The notes beneath the pieces are model-generated. The model searched no databases. It saw only the letters and a list, made by a program, of their open reading frames with translations, and was not told where the DNA came from. From Candidatus Eisenbacteria bacterium (GTDB lineage: Bacteria; Desulfobacterota; Binatia; DP-6), in contig DATJZY010000113.1 in assembly GCA_035577985.1 (NCBI GenBank), positions 1-50,220 of the forward strand: DNA of 50,220 nucleotides, in the 5' to 3' direction. Both the position numbers and the translations under genes were made by a program. This document shows, piece by piece, positions 39,841 through 47,997 of this stretch (position 1 is the first letter of the stretch; each line of letters starts with the position of its first letter).

Positions 39841-40845
39841 CTGCGACCGACGCGACGTCTCGCAGCCGGCCTGGTGGCACTCGCGCTCATCACAGCCGTC
39901 GGGACGGTGGGGTACGTCCTGATCGAGGGACTCCCGGTCATCGACGCCCTCTACTTCACGGTCGTGACCCTCACGACCGTCGGCTACGGCGACATCGTCC
40001 CCGTCACGGTCGGCGGACGCTTCTTCACGATCGCCATCATCCTGAGCGGCGTCGGCACCGCGCTCTACCTGCTGTCGGCAGCCGCGCAGCTCGTCCTGGA
40101 AGGCCAGCTGCGTGACATCTTCGGGAGGAACGTGATGCATCGACGCATCGATCAACTGCAGGGTCACGTGATCGTGTGCGGCTACGGCCGCTTCGGCCGC
40201 GTCGTGACAGAGGAGCTCCGCCGCAACCACGCCCCCGTCGTCGTCATCGACGCGGATCCCGGCAAGGAGGAGGCCCTCCGTGCCCTGGACGTCCCGTACG
40301 TCATCGGCTCGGCCCTCGCCGACGAGGTGCTGGAGCAGGCCGGTATTCGTCGCGCGCGAGCGATCGTCGTGGCGACGCCGTCCGATCCCGACAACGTCTT
40401 CATCACCCTTTCGGCGCGTGAGAAGAGCGCCGCCATTCGTATCCACGCGCGCGGCGAGACGGAGGCCGGGCTCCGCCGACTCGAGCTCGCGGGGGCGAAT
40501 CAGGCCCTCTCCGCCTATCACAGCGGCGGCGTGCGCATGGCCGCGTCGATCCTGCGGCCGTCGGTGGTGGACTTCCTCGAGCTCTCGCTCCCCGGGCATC
40601 AGGAGGAAGTCACGCTCGAGGAGGCGCGCATCGGATCCGGCTCGACGCTGGCGAGCCAAACGATCGCCGACGTCGAGCGCGAGCAGTCGCGCGTGCGCGT
40701 GGTGGCGCTCAAGCGCGAGGACGAGCCGATCCGCATCATCCCGGAGCCCGCGACACGGCTCGCGGCGGGCGATCTGCTGGTCCTGATCGGCGATCGTGAC
40801 GGGCTCGGTCGGCTGGCGCAGGTCGCCGGCGGCAAGGCGTCCTGA
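39841..40845 (+). CDS. Kch/MthK-type potassium channel with TrkA-N (RCK) domain
   Basis: About 334 residues: two membrane helices around a pore helix with the filter TVGYGDIVP, then an RCK Rossmann domain (GHVIVCGYGRFGRVVTEEL) that binds NAD(H), and a TrkA-C-like domain (VVALKREDEPIRIIPEPATRLAAGDLLVLIGD). The start is uncertain. Conserved sequence begins right after the CBS stop, with only CTG at 39841; conventional codons are GTG at 39703 (45 codons inside the CBS gene in another frame, R/A-rich) or GTG at 39874 (clips the first helix). It completes the potassium cluster. Confidence 0.88.
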   Translation: MRPTRRLAAGLVALALITAVGTVGYVLIEGLPVIDALYFTVVTLTTVGYGDIVPVTVGGRFFTIAIILSGVGTALYLLSAAAQLVLEGQLRDIFGRNVMHRRIDQLQGHVIVCGYGRFGRVVTEELRRNHAPVVVIDADPGKEEALRALDVPYVIGSALADEVLEQAGIRRARAIVVATPSDPDNVFITLSAREKSAAIRIHARGETEAGLRRLELAGANQALSAYHSGGVRMAASILRPSVVDFLELSLPGHQEEVTLEEARIGSGSTLASQTIADVEREQSRVRVVALKREDEPIRIIPEPATRLAAGDLLVLIGDRDGLGRLAQVAGGKAS

Positions 40846-40868
40846 ATCCACACCGGCTGCGCTGCGCA

Positions 40869-40897
40869 TTGACACGGCGTCCACGCGGCCCTAGACC
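40869..40897 (+). promoter_or_regulatory. Candidate leaderless promoter of the third luciferase-like gene
   Basis: TTGACA (40869-40874, perfect -35), a 17-bp spacer, TAGACC (40892-40897), then 8 nt to the ATG at 40906. There is no room for a Shine-Dalgarno leader. Confidence 0.5.
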
Positions 40898-40905
40898 CGC
40901 GCCTC

Positions 40906-41934
40906 ATGCGACTCGGCCTCAACGTCGGCTATTCCGGCGCGCGCATGCGCCTCGACATGCCCCTCATCACCGAGGCCGATCGGCTCGGCTTCCACTCGGT
41001 GTGGGCCGCCGAGGCCTACGGCTCCGACGCCGTGACACCCCTCGCATGGATCGCGGCGCAGACCGAGCGCATCCACGTGGCGTCGGGCATCATGCAGATG
41101 CCCGCGCGCACACCCGCCATGACGGCCATGACCGCCATGACGCTCGATCACCTCTCGAACGGCCGCTTCATCTGCGGCCTCGGCGTCTCGGGACCGCAGG
41201 TCGTCGAGGGCTGGCACGGCGTGCGCTACGGCAAGCCGCTCGTCCGCACGCGCGAATACGTCGAGATCCTGCGCACGATCTGGGCGCGCGAGCGGGCGCT
41301 CGAGCACCACGGCGAGCACTACGACATCCCGTACGAGGGGGCCGGCGCGAGCGGTCTCGGCAAGCCCCTCAAGAGCATCCTGCACGGCCGTCCGATCCCG
41401 ATCTACCTCGCGGCCATCGGGCCCAAGAGCGTCGCGCAGGCGGCCGAGATCGCCGACGGCTGGCTGCCCATCTTCTACTCCCCGTATCGCGCGCCGAAGG
41501 TCTACCAGCCGTCGCTCGACGAGGGTTTCGCGAAGGCGGGCGGCGGCAAGAGCCCCGCCCGGTTCGACATCGCCGTCAGCACGACCGTCATCCTCGGCGA
41601 CGACGTGCAGAAGTGCCTGGATCGCGTGAAGCCGCAGCTCGCGCTCTACATCGGCGGCATGGGCGCGCGCGGCAAGAACTTCTACAACGACCTCGCCTGC
41701 CGCTACGGATTCGAGTCGGCCGCGAAGACGATCCAGGACCTGTACCTCGCCGGCAAGAAGGACGAGGCGACGGCCGCGGTGCCGAACGAGCTCGCCGACG
41801 AGGTGTCGCTGGTCGGCTCCAAGGACCGCATTCGCGATCGGCTCGCCGCCTGGCGCGCGTCGCCGGTCGGCACCATGATCCTGGCCGTCGGCCAGCCCGA
41901 AGCGCTGCGGACGATGGCCGAGATCGCGCTCTGA
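40906..41934 (+). CDS. LLM class F420-dependent oxidoreductase (TIGR03559-like)
   Basis: A 342-residue TIM-barrel. [77 protein letters not shown] and [25 protein letters not shown] are hallmarks of the F420-dependent luciferase-like branch common in mycobacteria and soil bacteria. These use reduced F420 for hydride transfer to unsaturated or hydroxylated substrates. It is monocistronic by appearance. The third luciferase-like protein in the window, and the one most likely to use F420. Confidence 0.9.
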   Translation: MRLGLNVGYSGARMRLDMPLITEADRLGFHSVWAAEAYGSDAVTPLAWIAAQTERIHVASGIMQMPARTPAMTAMTAMTLDHLSNGRFICGLGVSGPQVVEGWHGVRYGKPLVRTREYVEILRTIWARERALEHHGEHYDIPYEGAGASGLGKPLKSILHGRPIPIYLAAIGPKSVAQAAEIADGWLPIFYSPYRAPKVYQPSLDEGFAKAGGGKSPARFDIAVSTTVILGDDVQKCLDRVKPQLALYIGGMGARGKNFYNDLACRYGFESAAKTIQDLYLAGKKDEATAAVPNELADEVSLVGSKDRIRDRLAAWRASPVGTMILAVGQPEALRTMAEIAL

Positions 41935-42021
41935 GCGATCACACGGCCGTTCGGCCAGCGCCTCCGACCGTTCGAGCGGATCGGGCTGTTGCCCGGCTCC
42001 CCGTGCGCACACAATGGATGG

Positions 42022-43374
42022 ATGGGACGCCTTCTCCCCTGCGCGATCGTGCTGACCCTCGCTCTCCGGCCGACGCCGACTCGCGCCGACGATGGCTGCC
42101 TTGCCGGCGCCTCGACGCTGGCCGACCAGCGCGCCATGGCGACGCTGCGCGCCAGCCTCGAGACGAGCTGTCCCTGCGCCGCCGCCAAGAGCCGCGGCAC
42201 GTTCCGGCGCTGTGGCAAGGGCGTGCTCGCCGCCGCCGTCGGCGATGCGACGTTGCGCTCCGCGTGCGAGAAGACCGCGAAGCGCGTCATCAAGACCGCG
42301 TCGTGCGGCACGCAGCAGGTACCCTGCGGCCGCGTGCAGCCGGCGGCCGGCGTCGTGGCATCGTGCAAGGTCCGCCGCGCGGCCGCCTGCACCGACCGCG
42401 CGCGCTTCGACCAGACGGCGTGCTCGGACGCGACCTACTGCGCCGACGTGGTCGACTGGAGCGCCGGGACCTGCTCCGACGTGCGGGTGCCTGGTCCGTA
42501 CGGGGTCGGCGTGCGCGTCATCACCTTCACGAAGCAGTCCGCCGTGAACCCGAACGATCCGCGCCCGCTCGACGTCGTCGTGTGGTATCCGACCACGCCC
42601 GGCGCCGGGCCGATCGACGGGCGGTACGACGGCGTCCTCGACGCGCCCGTCGACGGATCGGGGGCGCCCTACCCCGTCGTCATGTTCTCGCACGGCTCGT
42701 GCGGCTTCCCGACCCAGAGCCTGTTCCTGTGGCCGCTCGTCGCCTCGCGCGGCTACGTCGTCATCGCGCCGCCGCACCCCGGCAACACGCTCTTCGAGTT
42801 CCCGACCTGCAGCACGCCGCAAGCGCAGCTCGCGTCCGCGGTCGAACGACCCCAGGACGTCCGCTTCACGCTCGATCAGATGCTGGCGGAGAACGCGAAC
42901 CCGGGATCGGCGTTCTTCGGCGTCCTCGACCCGACCCGCATCGGCATGTCGGGACATTCCTTCGGCGGCTTCACGACCTACCTCGCAGCGACGCAGGACA
43001 CCCGCTATCGCGTCGCCATCCCCATGGCCGCGGCCGTCCCCCCCTCGCACCCAGTGCTGACCATACCGTCGCTCACCATGATCTCGACCGCGGACAGCGT
43101 CGTGAACAACAACGCTACGCGGAGCCAGTACGATCTGGCGGCAACCCCGAAGTACTTCGTCGAGATCGCGAACACCGGGCACTTCGCCTACTCGGACGGC
43201 TGCTTCCCCAGCCCCGACTGCAATCCGCCCGTGACGCTCACCCAGGACGAGGCACACCTCGCCGTGCTGCGCTGGGTGATTCCGTTCCTGGAATGGTACT
43301 TGAAGGGCGACGACCGATTCGCCGCCTTCTTCGAGACACCCCAGCCGGTGGGCGTCACCGTCCAGATCAACTAA
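42022..43374 (+). CDS. Exported alpha/beta hydrolase (lipase/PAF-acetylhydrolase-like) with Cys-rich N-domain
   Basis: A 450-residue exported enzyme. A signal peptide (MGRLLPCAIVLTLALRPTPTRA) is followed by about 120 residues with many cysteines (SCPCAAAKSRGTFRRCGKGVL and similar) that look like a disulfide-stabilised helical domain. The C-terminal hydrolase has HGSCGFPTQS, the nucleophile elbow SGHSFGG with S313, D358 (STADSVV) and H387 (NTGHFAY). It resembles bacterial platelet-activating-factor acetylhydrolase/dienelactone hydrolase-like lipases. ATG at 42022 gives the signal peptide; a CACAAT -10-like element ends 6 nt upstream. The interrupted repeat-protein gene starts 11 nt later. Confidence 0.85.
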   Translation: MGRLLPCAIVLTLALRPTPTRADDGCLAGASTLADQRAMATLRASLETSCPCAAAKSRGTFRRCGKGVLAAAVGDATLRSACEKTAKRVIKTASCGTQQVPCGRVQPAAGVVASCKVRRAAACTDRARFDQTACSDATYCADVVDWSAGTCSDVRVPGPYGVGVRVITFTKQSAVNPNDPRPLDVVVWYPTTPGAGPIDGRYDGVLDAPVDGSGAPYPVVMFSHGSCGFPTQSLFLWPLVASRGYVVIAPPHPGNTLFEFPTCSTPQAQLASAVERPQDVRFTLDQMLAENANPGSAFFGVLDPTRIGMSGHSFGGFTTYLAATQDTRYRVAIPMAAAVPPSHPVLTIPSLTMISTADSVVNNNATRSQYDLAATPKYFVEIANTGHFAYSDGCFPSPDCNPPVTLTQDEAHLAVLRWVIPFLEWYLKGDDRFAAFFETPQPVGVTVQIN

Positions 43375-43385
43375 GCAAGCGGCTC

Positions 43386-44510
43386 ATGGGGTCGCTGCGA
43401 CGCCGGGGCGCATTCGTCGTCGCCTGCGTGCTGGCGGTGCACGCCGGTCCGGCGTCGCATGCCGCAGCGCTGGACGGCGGCGATCCTGCCGTCGCGAACA
43501 TCTTCTTGAACTAGGTCCGCGATGCGCAGGCGAGCCGCCGCGCGTTGTTGGCGCTCGCCCGCCAGGCGTCGCCCGACACGCCGGCCGGCGTCCGGATCGC
43601 CTTCGCCGACGCCTGGACCCGAAGCGGGCGTCCGAGAGAAGCCCGCCGCGTCCTCGACGGCATCGTCGCGGAGCACGCGGGGCCGCCGGCCATCGACTGG
43701 ACGCACCTGACACTCGGCTGGCTCGACATGGTCGCGGGCGAATTCCGTCACGCACGCGGACACTACGAGCACGCCGACGAGACGGGGCTCGGCCACCCGG
43801 TCGCGCCGGTCGCGCTCGGATTGATCGACGCGGCGGAGCACCAAACGGATCGGGCGATCGCGACGCTGCGCGCGGCGGCTACGGCGCCCGGCGTGCCGCC
43901 GCCGCTCCGCCCGCTGGCGCGGCTCGGCGTCGCGTACGCGCACTACTGGACGCGCGCCTACGAGGTCGCTGCCGCGGAGTTCGACGAGGTCGCACGCACG
44001 GACGCGGGATCGATCCTCGCCGACGACGCCGCGTACGGGGCGGCCTGGGCGCGATGGCGTGCAGGCGCGCACGACGAGGCGCTCGAACGCCTGCGCGCCC
44101 TCGCGTCGCCGACGGAGCTGCAAGCGGAAACGAAGCGCACCGCGCGCGCCCTCGTCGATCTCGAGCCGCGCGCGATCACGCGCGGGGCCATGAAGCGCTA
44201 TCGGCGCGTCCCGCTCGGGAGTCCCGCCGACCAGGTGCTCGCGCTCTTCGACGTCGACGGAAGGGAGCTCGCGCGCGCCGCGCTGGCGGATGTCGCCGAT
44301 GCGCCGTCCACCGTGGCCGTGCCGGCGGGCGACCGCGCGCTCGCGCGGCCGGCCACGGAGCCTGCGCTCCAGGCGGAGCCGTCTGCGCGGCCCCGTCCAG
44401 TCGCCGGGACGAGCTTCGCCGCTCTCGTGCTCGTCATCGGGATCGTCGCCGGCAGCGCCGCGTTGTGGTGGCTGCTCGCTCGCCGGCATTCGCGCGACGA
44501 GCGCGGTTGA
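43386..44510 (+). pseudogene. Helical-repeat membrane protein with an in-frame amber stop
   Basis: From ATG 43386 the frame encodes a signal peptide (MGSLRRRGAFVVACVLAVHAG) and a short mature stretch ending NIFLN, then TAG at 43512-43514. The same frame stays open for 331 further codons and continues naturally with VRDAQASRRALLALARQ, TPR-like helical repeats and a C-terminal membrane helix (VLVIGIVAGSAALWWLL). The intact paralogue at 46666-47829 reads through this point, with ENPARNRRAVLALR aligned. The likely ancestral codon is CAG (Gln). This may be a recent nonsense mutation, a sequencing error or readthrough; an internal TTG at 43545 could restart translation without the signal peptide. 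Confidence 0.75.
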
Positions 44511-44522
44511 GGGCGCGCGGCG

Positions 44523-46457
44523 CTATGCGTAGCCGAGGTGTCGGAGCGCCTCGCGGATGGCGGGTCCGTCGGCAGCATGGTCGTCGATGCATTCGGCTTG
44601 GGGCGCGCCCGCTCCGCTCGCGGCGATCAGCTCCCGAGCCCATTCGAGATCCGCGCTCGCGGCCACGTCCCGCAGCTCGAGCCGATCGGTCTCGAGGTCG
44701 TACAGCTCCTCCTTGCCGTTCGCGGATCGAACGTACTTCCAGCGCGCGGTACGGATCGCCACCTTGTCCTCGGCGAACAGCAGCCCTTCGCACAGCGCCA
44801 CCCGTTCCGCGCCGGTGGGACGCAGCATGCTCGTCCCGTCGAGGTCGCTCGGCGCCGGAAGATGCAGGAGGTCGAACATCGTGGGTGGCAGATCGATCAA
44901 TCGAACGAGCTCCGCCACCCGATGATCGCGCGGAAGCCCCGCTCCGGCGAGGACGAGCGGGACGCGCACCAACTCGTCGTAGAACGTGTGGCCGTGCTCG
45001 ACGCCGCCGTGCTCCCAGAACTCCTCGCCGTGGTCGGAGACGACCGCGATGAGCGTGTCGTCCCCCGGCGCGACGGCGTCGAGGATCTCCCCGAGACAGC
45101 GATCGACGTCCGCTACCCCGGCGTCGTAGAGCGCCACCATCTGGGCCTTCTCCGCCGGGCTCAGCCGGATCTCGCCGGCACGGAGTCGGGCGATGGCCTC
45201 GAAGCGATCGCGCAGCTCCGCACCGTCGTGCTCGATCTCCGCGAGCAAGGTGTCACCGCGGAATGACTTGTCGCCTCCGCAGCCGTACGGGGCATGAGGG
45301 TCGATGTAGTGGAGCCACAGGAAGTAGGGCTGATCCCGCGCGCCGGCGCGCAGCTCGCGGAGCCGGCGGAGACCCCGCTGGGTCACGACGTCGCCGTTGC
45401 CGCTGACCCGGGTTCCGAGCGCCGGCCCGACCAGCCGGGCGGCGAGCGTCGTGCGCAGGCAGATGGCCATCTCGGATTCGAGGCTCACGTTGTCGTACGT
45501 ATCGAACCCCTGGGCGAGGCCGAACGGAAGCGCCAGGTAGGGATTCGCGACGACGGCGTGCGTGCGATAGCCCGCTGCACGCAGGCCCTGCGCGACGGTC
45601 CAGGTTCCGGAGCGCAGCGGCGCGCGGGCGAGGAGATCGAAGCCGTTGAGGGCCCATCCCGCGCCGTGACGCGACGGGTGGAGGCCGGTCAAGAAGGATG
45701 CGACCGACGGCAGCGTCCACGACGATTGTGCGATCGCCCTCTCGTAGAGGACGCCCGCGGCGGCAAGGCGATCGAGGTTCGGCATGAGCCCGCGCCCGCC
45801 GAGGGCGCGCATACGATCGGCACGGAGCGTGTCGATCGAGATCAGCACGACGGACGGGCGGCGCGTCGCATCGGCTCGCGCTTCGGTGGGACGCCGGCGC
45901 CTCCGCGCGACCCATGCGAGCGGAAGCTCCCGGAGGGCGAGGCGCACGAGCGGCGGAAGGAGCGCGAGATCGACGATCGCCACCGCGATCGCCAGGCGGC
46001 CGAGCGGTCCGAGCTTCCAGAAGATGGCGGCGACCGCGGCGACCGCGAGGCACGCGGCCAGCCCGGCCGCCGTTCCGACCACGGCGAGCGCGCGCCGTCG
46101 CGACGGCGCGTCGACGTGGGCGCGATCCATCGTGCCCCGGATCCGCTCGAGAAATTCGCGGGTCTCGATCGCGAAACAGAGGGCGGCAATGCTGCCCGCG
46201 GAGGCAGCCGCAACCGTGCGAGCCGCCAGCCCGGCCGCGAACCCGCCGAGCGCCACGACGGCGCCGAGCGGCAGGACGAGGACCGTCAGCGCGACGATCG
46301 GGATGGCGACGTACACCCACAGGTAGTCGCCGATGCGCACGAACGAGTTGCGTCTCGTCGCGATGAAGGCGTCACGCGCTCCGAGAACGAACGCGAGCAG
46401 AACCGCAGGCGCCGCTGCGGCACCGAGCGTCCCTGCGAGCGTCGCAGCGTCCGTCAT
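44523..46457 (-). CDS. Membrane-anchored sulfatase/alkaline-phosphatase superfamily enzyme, Thr at the nucleophile site
   Basis: A 644-residue protein. The first 185 residues include about five hydrophobic helices (WVYVAIPIVALTVLVLPLG and others), followed by a sulfatase-fold domain. Metal ligands are suggested by VLISIDTLRADRM and VVSDHGEEFWEHGG. The nucleophile region reads SSWTLPSVASFLTG, with T248 where sulfatases have the formylglycine Cys/Ser of C-x-P-S-R; Arg of that motif is also absent. Thr nucleophiles are known in phosphoethanolamine and lipoteichoic-acid transferases, so a phosphotransferase or phosphodiesterase is as likely as a sulfatase. A perfect -35 TTGACA (46494-46499) lies upstream. 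It is flanked by two paralogous repeat-protein genes. Confidence 0.85.
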   Translation of the reverse strand: MTDAATLAGTLGAAAAPAVLLAFVLGARDAFIATRRNSFVRIGDYLWVYVAIPIVALTVLVLPLGAVVALGGFAAGLAARTVAAASAGSIAALCFAIETREFLERIRGTMDRAHVDAPSRRRALAVVGTAAGLAACLAVAAVAAIFWKLGPLGRLAIAVAIVDLALLPPLVRLALRELPLAWVARRRRRPTEARADATRRPSVVLISIDTLRADRMRALGGRGLMPNLDRLAAAGVLYERAIAQSSWTLPSVASFLTGLHPSRHGAGWALNGFDLLARAPLRSGTWTVAQGLRAAGYRTHAVVANPYLALPFGLAQGFDTYDNVSLESEMAICLRTTLAARLVGPALGTRVSGNGDVVTQRGLRRLRELRAGARDQPYFLWLHYIDPHAPYGCGGDKSFRGDTLLAEIEHDGAELRDRFEAIARLRAGEIRLSPAEKAQMVALYDAGVADVDRCLGEILDAVAPGDDTLIAVVSDHGEEFWEHGGVEHGHTFYDELVRVPLVLAGAGLPRDHRVAELVRLIDLPPTMFDLLHLPAPSDLDGTSMLRPTGAERVALCEGLLFAEDKVAIRTARWKYVRSANGKEELYDLETDRLELRDVAASADLEWARELIAASGAGAPQAECIDDHAADGPAIREALRHLGYA

Positions 46458-46665
46458 CCGCGGGCGCCGACCATTCCTCACGTTGCGGCGCCCTGTCAAC
46501 CTCCACACGCGAACGCGGACGCCGGCGCTAGCTCGCTGGCACGGGTCAAGGGACAGATCATGATGTCTCTCCCTCGGAGTCGCATGCCCAATCTTGACTG
46601 GCACGAACGATCCGTCGTACATGCCGCGAACGATCCCCTCCGAGCGACGCTCCGCGCCATCTCCG
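46458..46665. other. Divergent intergenic region with candidate -35 elements
   Basis: A 208-bp gap between the sulfatase-fold gene (minus) and the repeat-protein gene (plus). It contains TTGACA on the minus strand (46494-46499) and TTGACT on the plus strand (46594-46599), but no convincing -10 for either. No other structure was seen. Confidence 0.3.
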
Positions 46666-47829
46666 ATGTCACGCGTCACGGCGGCGATCGTCACGACCCT
46701 CGTCCTGGCGAGCGGGCGGGTCGACGGCCAGGCCACGGACGGCGCCCCACCATCCGTTCTCGACGCCACGACCCTGCAGGCGCTGTCGTCCTACATGGAG
46801 AATCCGGCGCGGAACCGTCGCGCGGTGTTGGCGCTGCGTGCATACGGCGTCGAGAACCTTCCACCACCGGCGCTGCTCGCGCTGGCCGACGCCTACCTGC
46901 GCAGCGGACAGACGCCTGCTGCCCAGACGACGTTCGTCCGGGCGCTCGCGGCGAGCGAAGGAACGCCCTGGGCCACGTGGGCGAACCTCGGCCTCGGGTG
47001 GATCGCGCTCGCCGGCGGCGACATCGGTACCGCGCGGACCCACTTCCAGATCGTAGAGGCTTCGGTCTCCGATCGGGCCGGCGAGCCGACGCTCGCCGCC
47101 GTATCGGGCATCCTCGCGCTGCTCGACGCAGCCGACGGACACACCTCGCAGTCGGTCGAGGACTTTCAGCGCATCGGCAGCGGGGCGACGTCGTTCTCGC
47201 TACGGATCGCGACCCAGCTCGGGCGCGCCTACGCGTACTATTGGGCACGCGATTTCGGCACGGCAGCCGTGCTTTTCCGCGGGTTTGCGGCAGAGTATCC
47301 GAACACACCCCTCACCGACGACGCGCGCTACGGCGAAGCCTGGTCCCTCGTCCGCAACGGCCAGCGGGCCGAGGGCATCGCCCTGCTCCAGTCGTTGGCC
47401 GGAGATCCCGACACGGCGACGGCGGACCGCGCCACACGCGATCTCGTCGACCTCCAGTCCCGGGCGATCCTGCGGCGCGCCCTGCGTCGCTATCGCCGCC
47501 AACCAGTAATGGCGCTCGATCAACAGCTCGCCGCTGCCCTCGATCTCGACGGCCGCATGCTCGCGCGTGCGGCGCTGCGCCGGCTCGGTGAGCAACCCGA
47601 CGCCGAGATCACGGCGACGGCACAGGTCGATCGCCCGACCGACAGGACGGCGGCTCCTCAACACGTCGCCGATGCACATACGCCGATGCCGGCCGCGACG
47701 GATGTTCACGTACCGGCGAGTCCGCAGGCGGTCTCCGCGTCCTGGAGTCGCTGGTGGCTCCTCGCCGCGCTGCTCGCCGCGCTCGCCGGTGTCGCCCGGC
47801 ACCGGCGCACGACGTCGTCGTCGCGATAG
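46666..47829 (+). CDS. Exported helical (TPR-like) repeat protein with C-terminal membrane helix
   Basis: A 387-residue protein. Start at ATG 46666 gives a compact signal peptide (MSRVTAAIVTTLVLASG); ATG 46621 is an alternative. The body has TPR/Sel1-like helix pairs (LLALADAYLRSGQTPAAQTTF, ATWANLGLGWIALAGGDIGTA, QLGRAYAYYWARDFGTAAVLF). A conserved basic element RRALRRYRRQPV and a LDGRMLARAALRRLGE segment follow, then a Pro/Ala linker and a final membrane helix (RWWLLAALLAALAG). The gene at 43386-44510 has the same architecture and aligned elements (KRYRRVPLG, VDGRELARAALAD). Probably a periplasmic scaffold anchored in the membrane. Confidence 0.8.
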   Translation: MSRVTAAIVTTLVLASGRVDGQATDGAPPSVLDATTLQALSSYMENPARNRRAVLALRAYGVENLPPPALLALADAYLRSGQTPAAQTTFVRALAASEGTPWATWANLGLGWIALAGGDIGTARTHFQIVEASVSDRAGEPTLAAVSGILALLDAADGHTSQSVEDFQRIGSGATSFSLRIATQLGRAYAYYWARDFGTAAVLFRGFAAEYPNTPLTDDARYGEAWSLVRNGQRAEGIALLQSLAGDPDTATADRATRDLVDLQSRAILRRALRRYRRQPVMALDQQLAAALDLDGRMLARAALRRLGEQPDAEITATAQVDRPTDRTAAPQHVADAHTPMPAATDVHVPASPQAVSASWSRWWLLAALLAALAGVARHRRTTSSSR

Positions 47830-47905
47830 CTTGCGATCAGCGCCCGCACCGGGCCGTGACGCGCCGCAGCTAGCTCACGGAACCGCAAATTCAGCAACAA
47901 ATCCC

Positions 47906-47934
47906 TTGACAGACCACGCACCTGCCATGCTAAC
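47906..47934 (+). promoter_or_regulatory. Candidate promoter of the Cys-rich exported protein gene
   Basis: A perfect -35 TTGACA (47906-47911), a 17-bp spacer and GCTAAC (47929-47934) lie behind an unusually A-rich stretch (47887-47901) that could act as an UP element. A leader of about 55-60 nt with a strong purine-rich ribosome site follows. Confidence 0.5.
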
Positions 47935-47997
47935 GGGCAACATCCGATCTGGTCGTGAGTGGAAACGCGCCACACCAACGCAAAAGGGGGAAGGGCT

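Noticed and set aside
43512..43514. Pyrrolysine insertion at the amber codon
   Set aside because: No pyl genes are in the window, the family is not a methylamine methyltransferase, and a CAG-to-TAG change explains it more simply.
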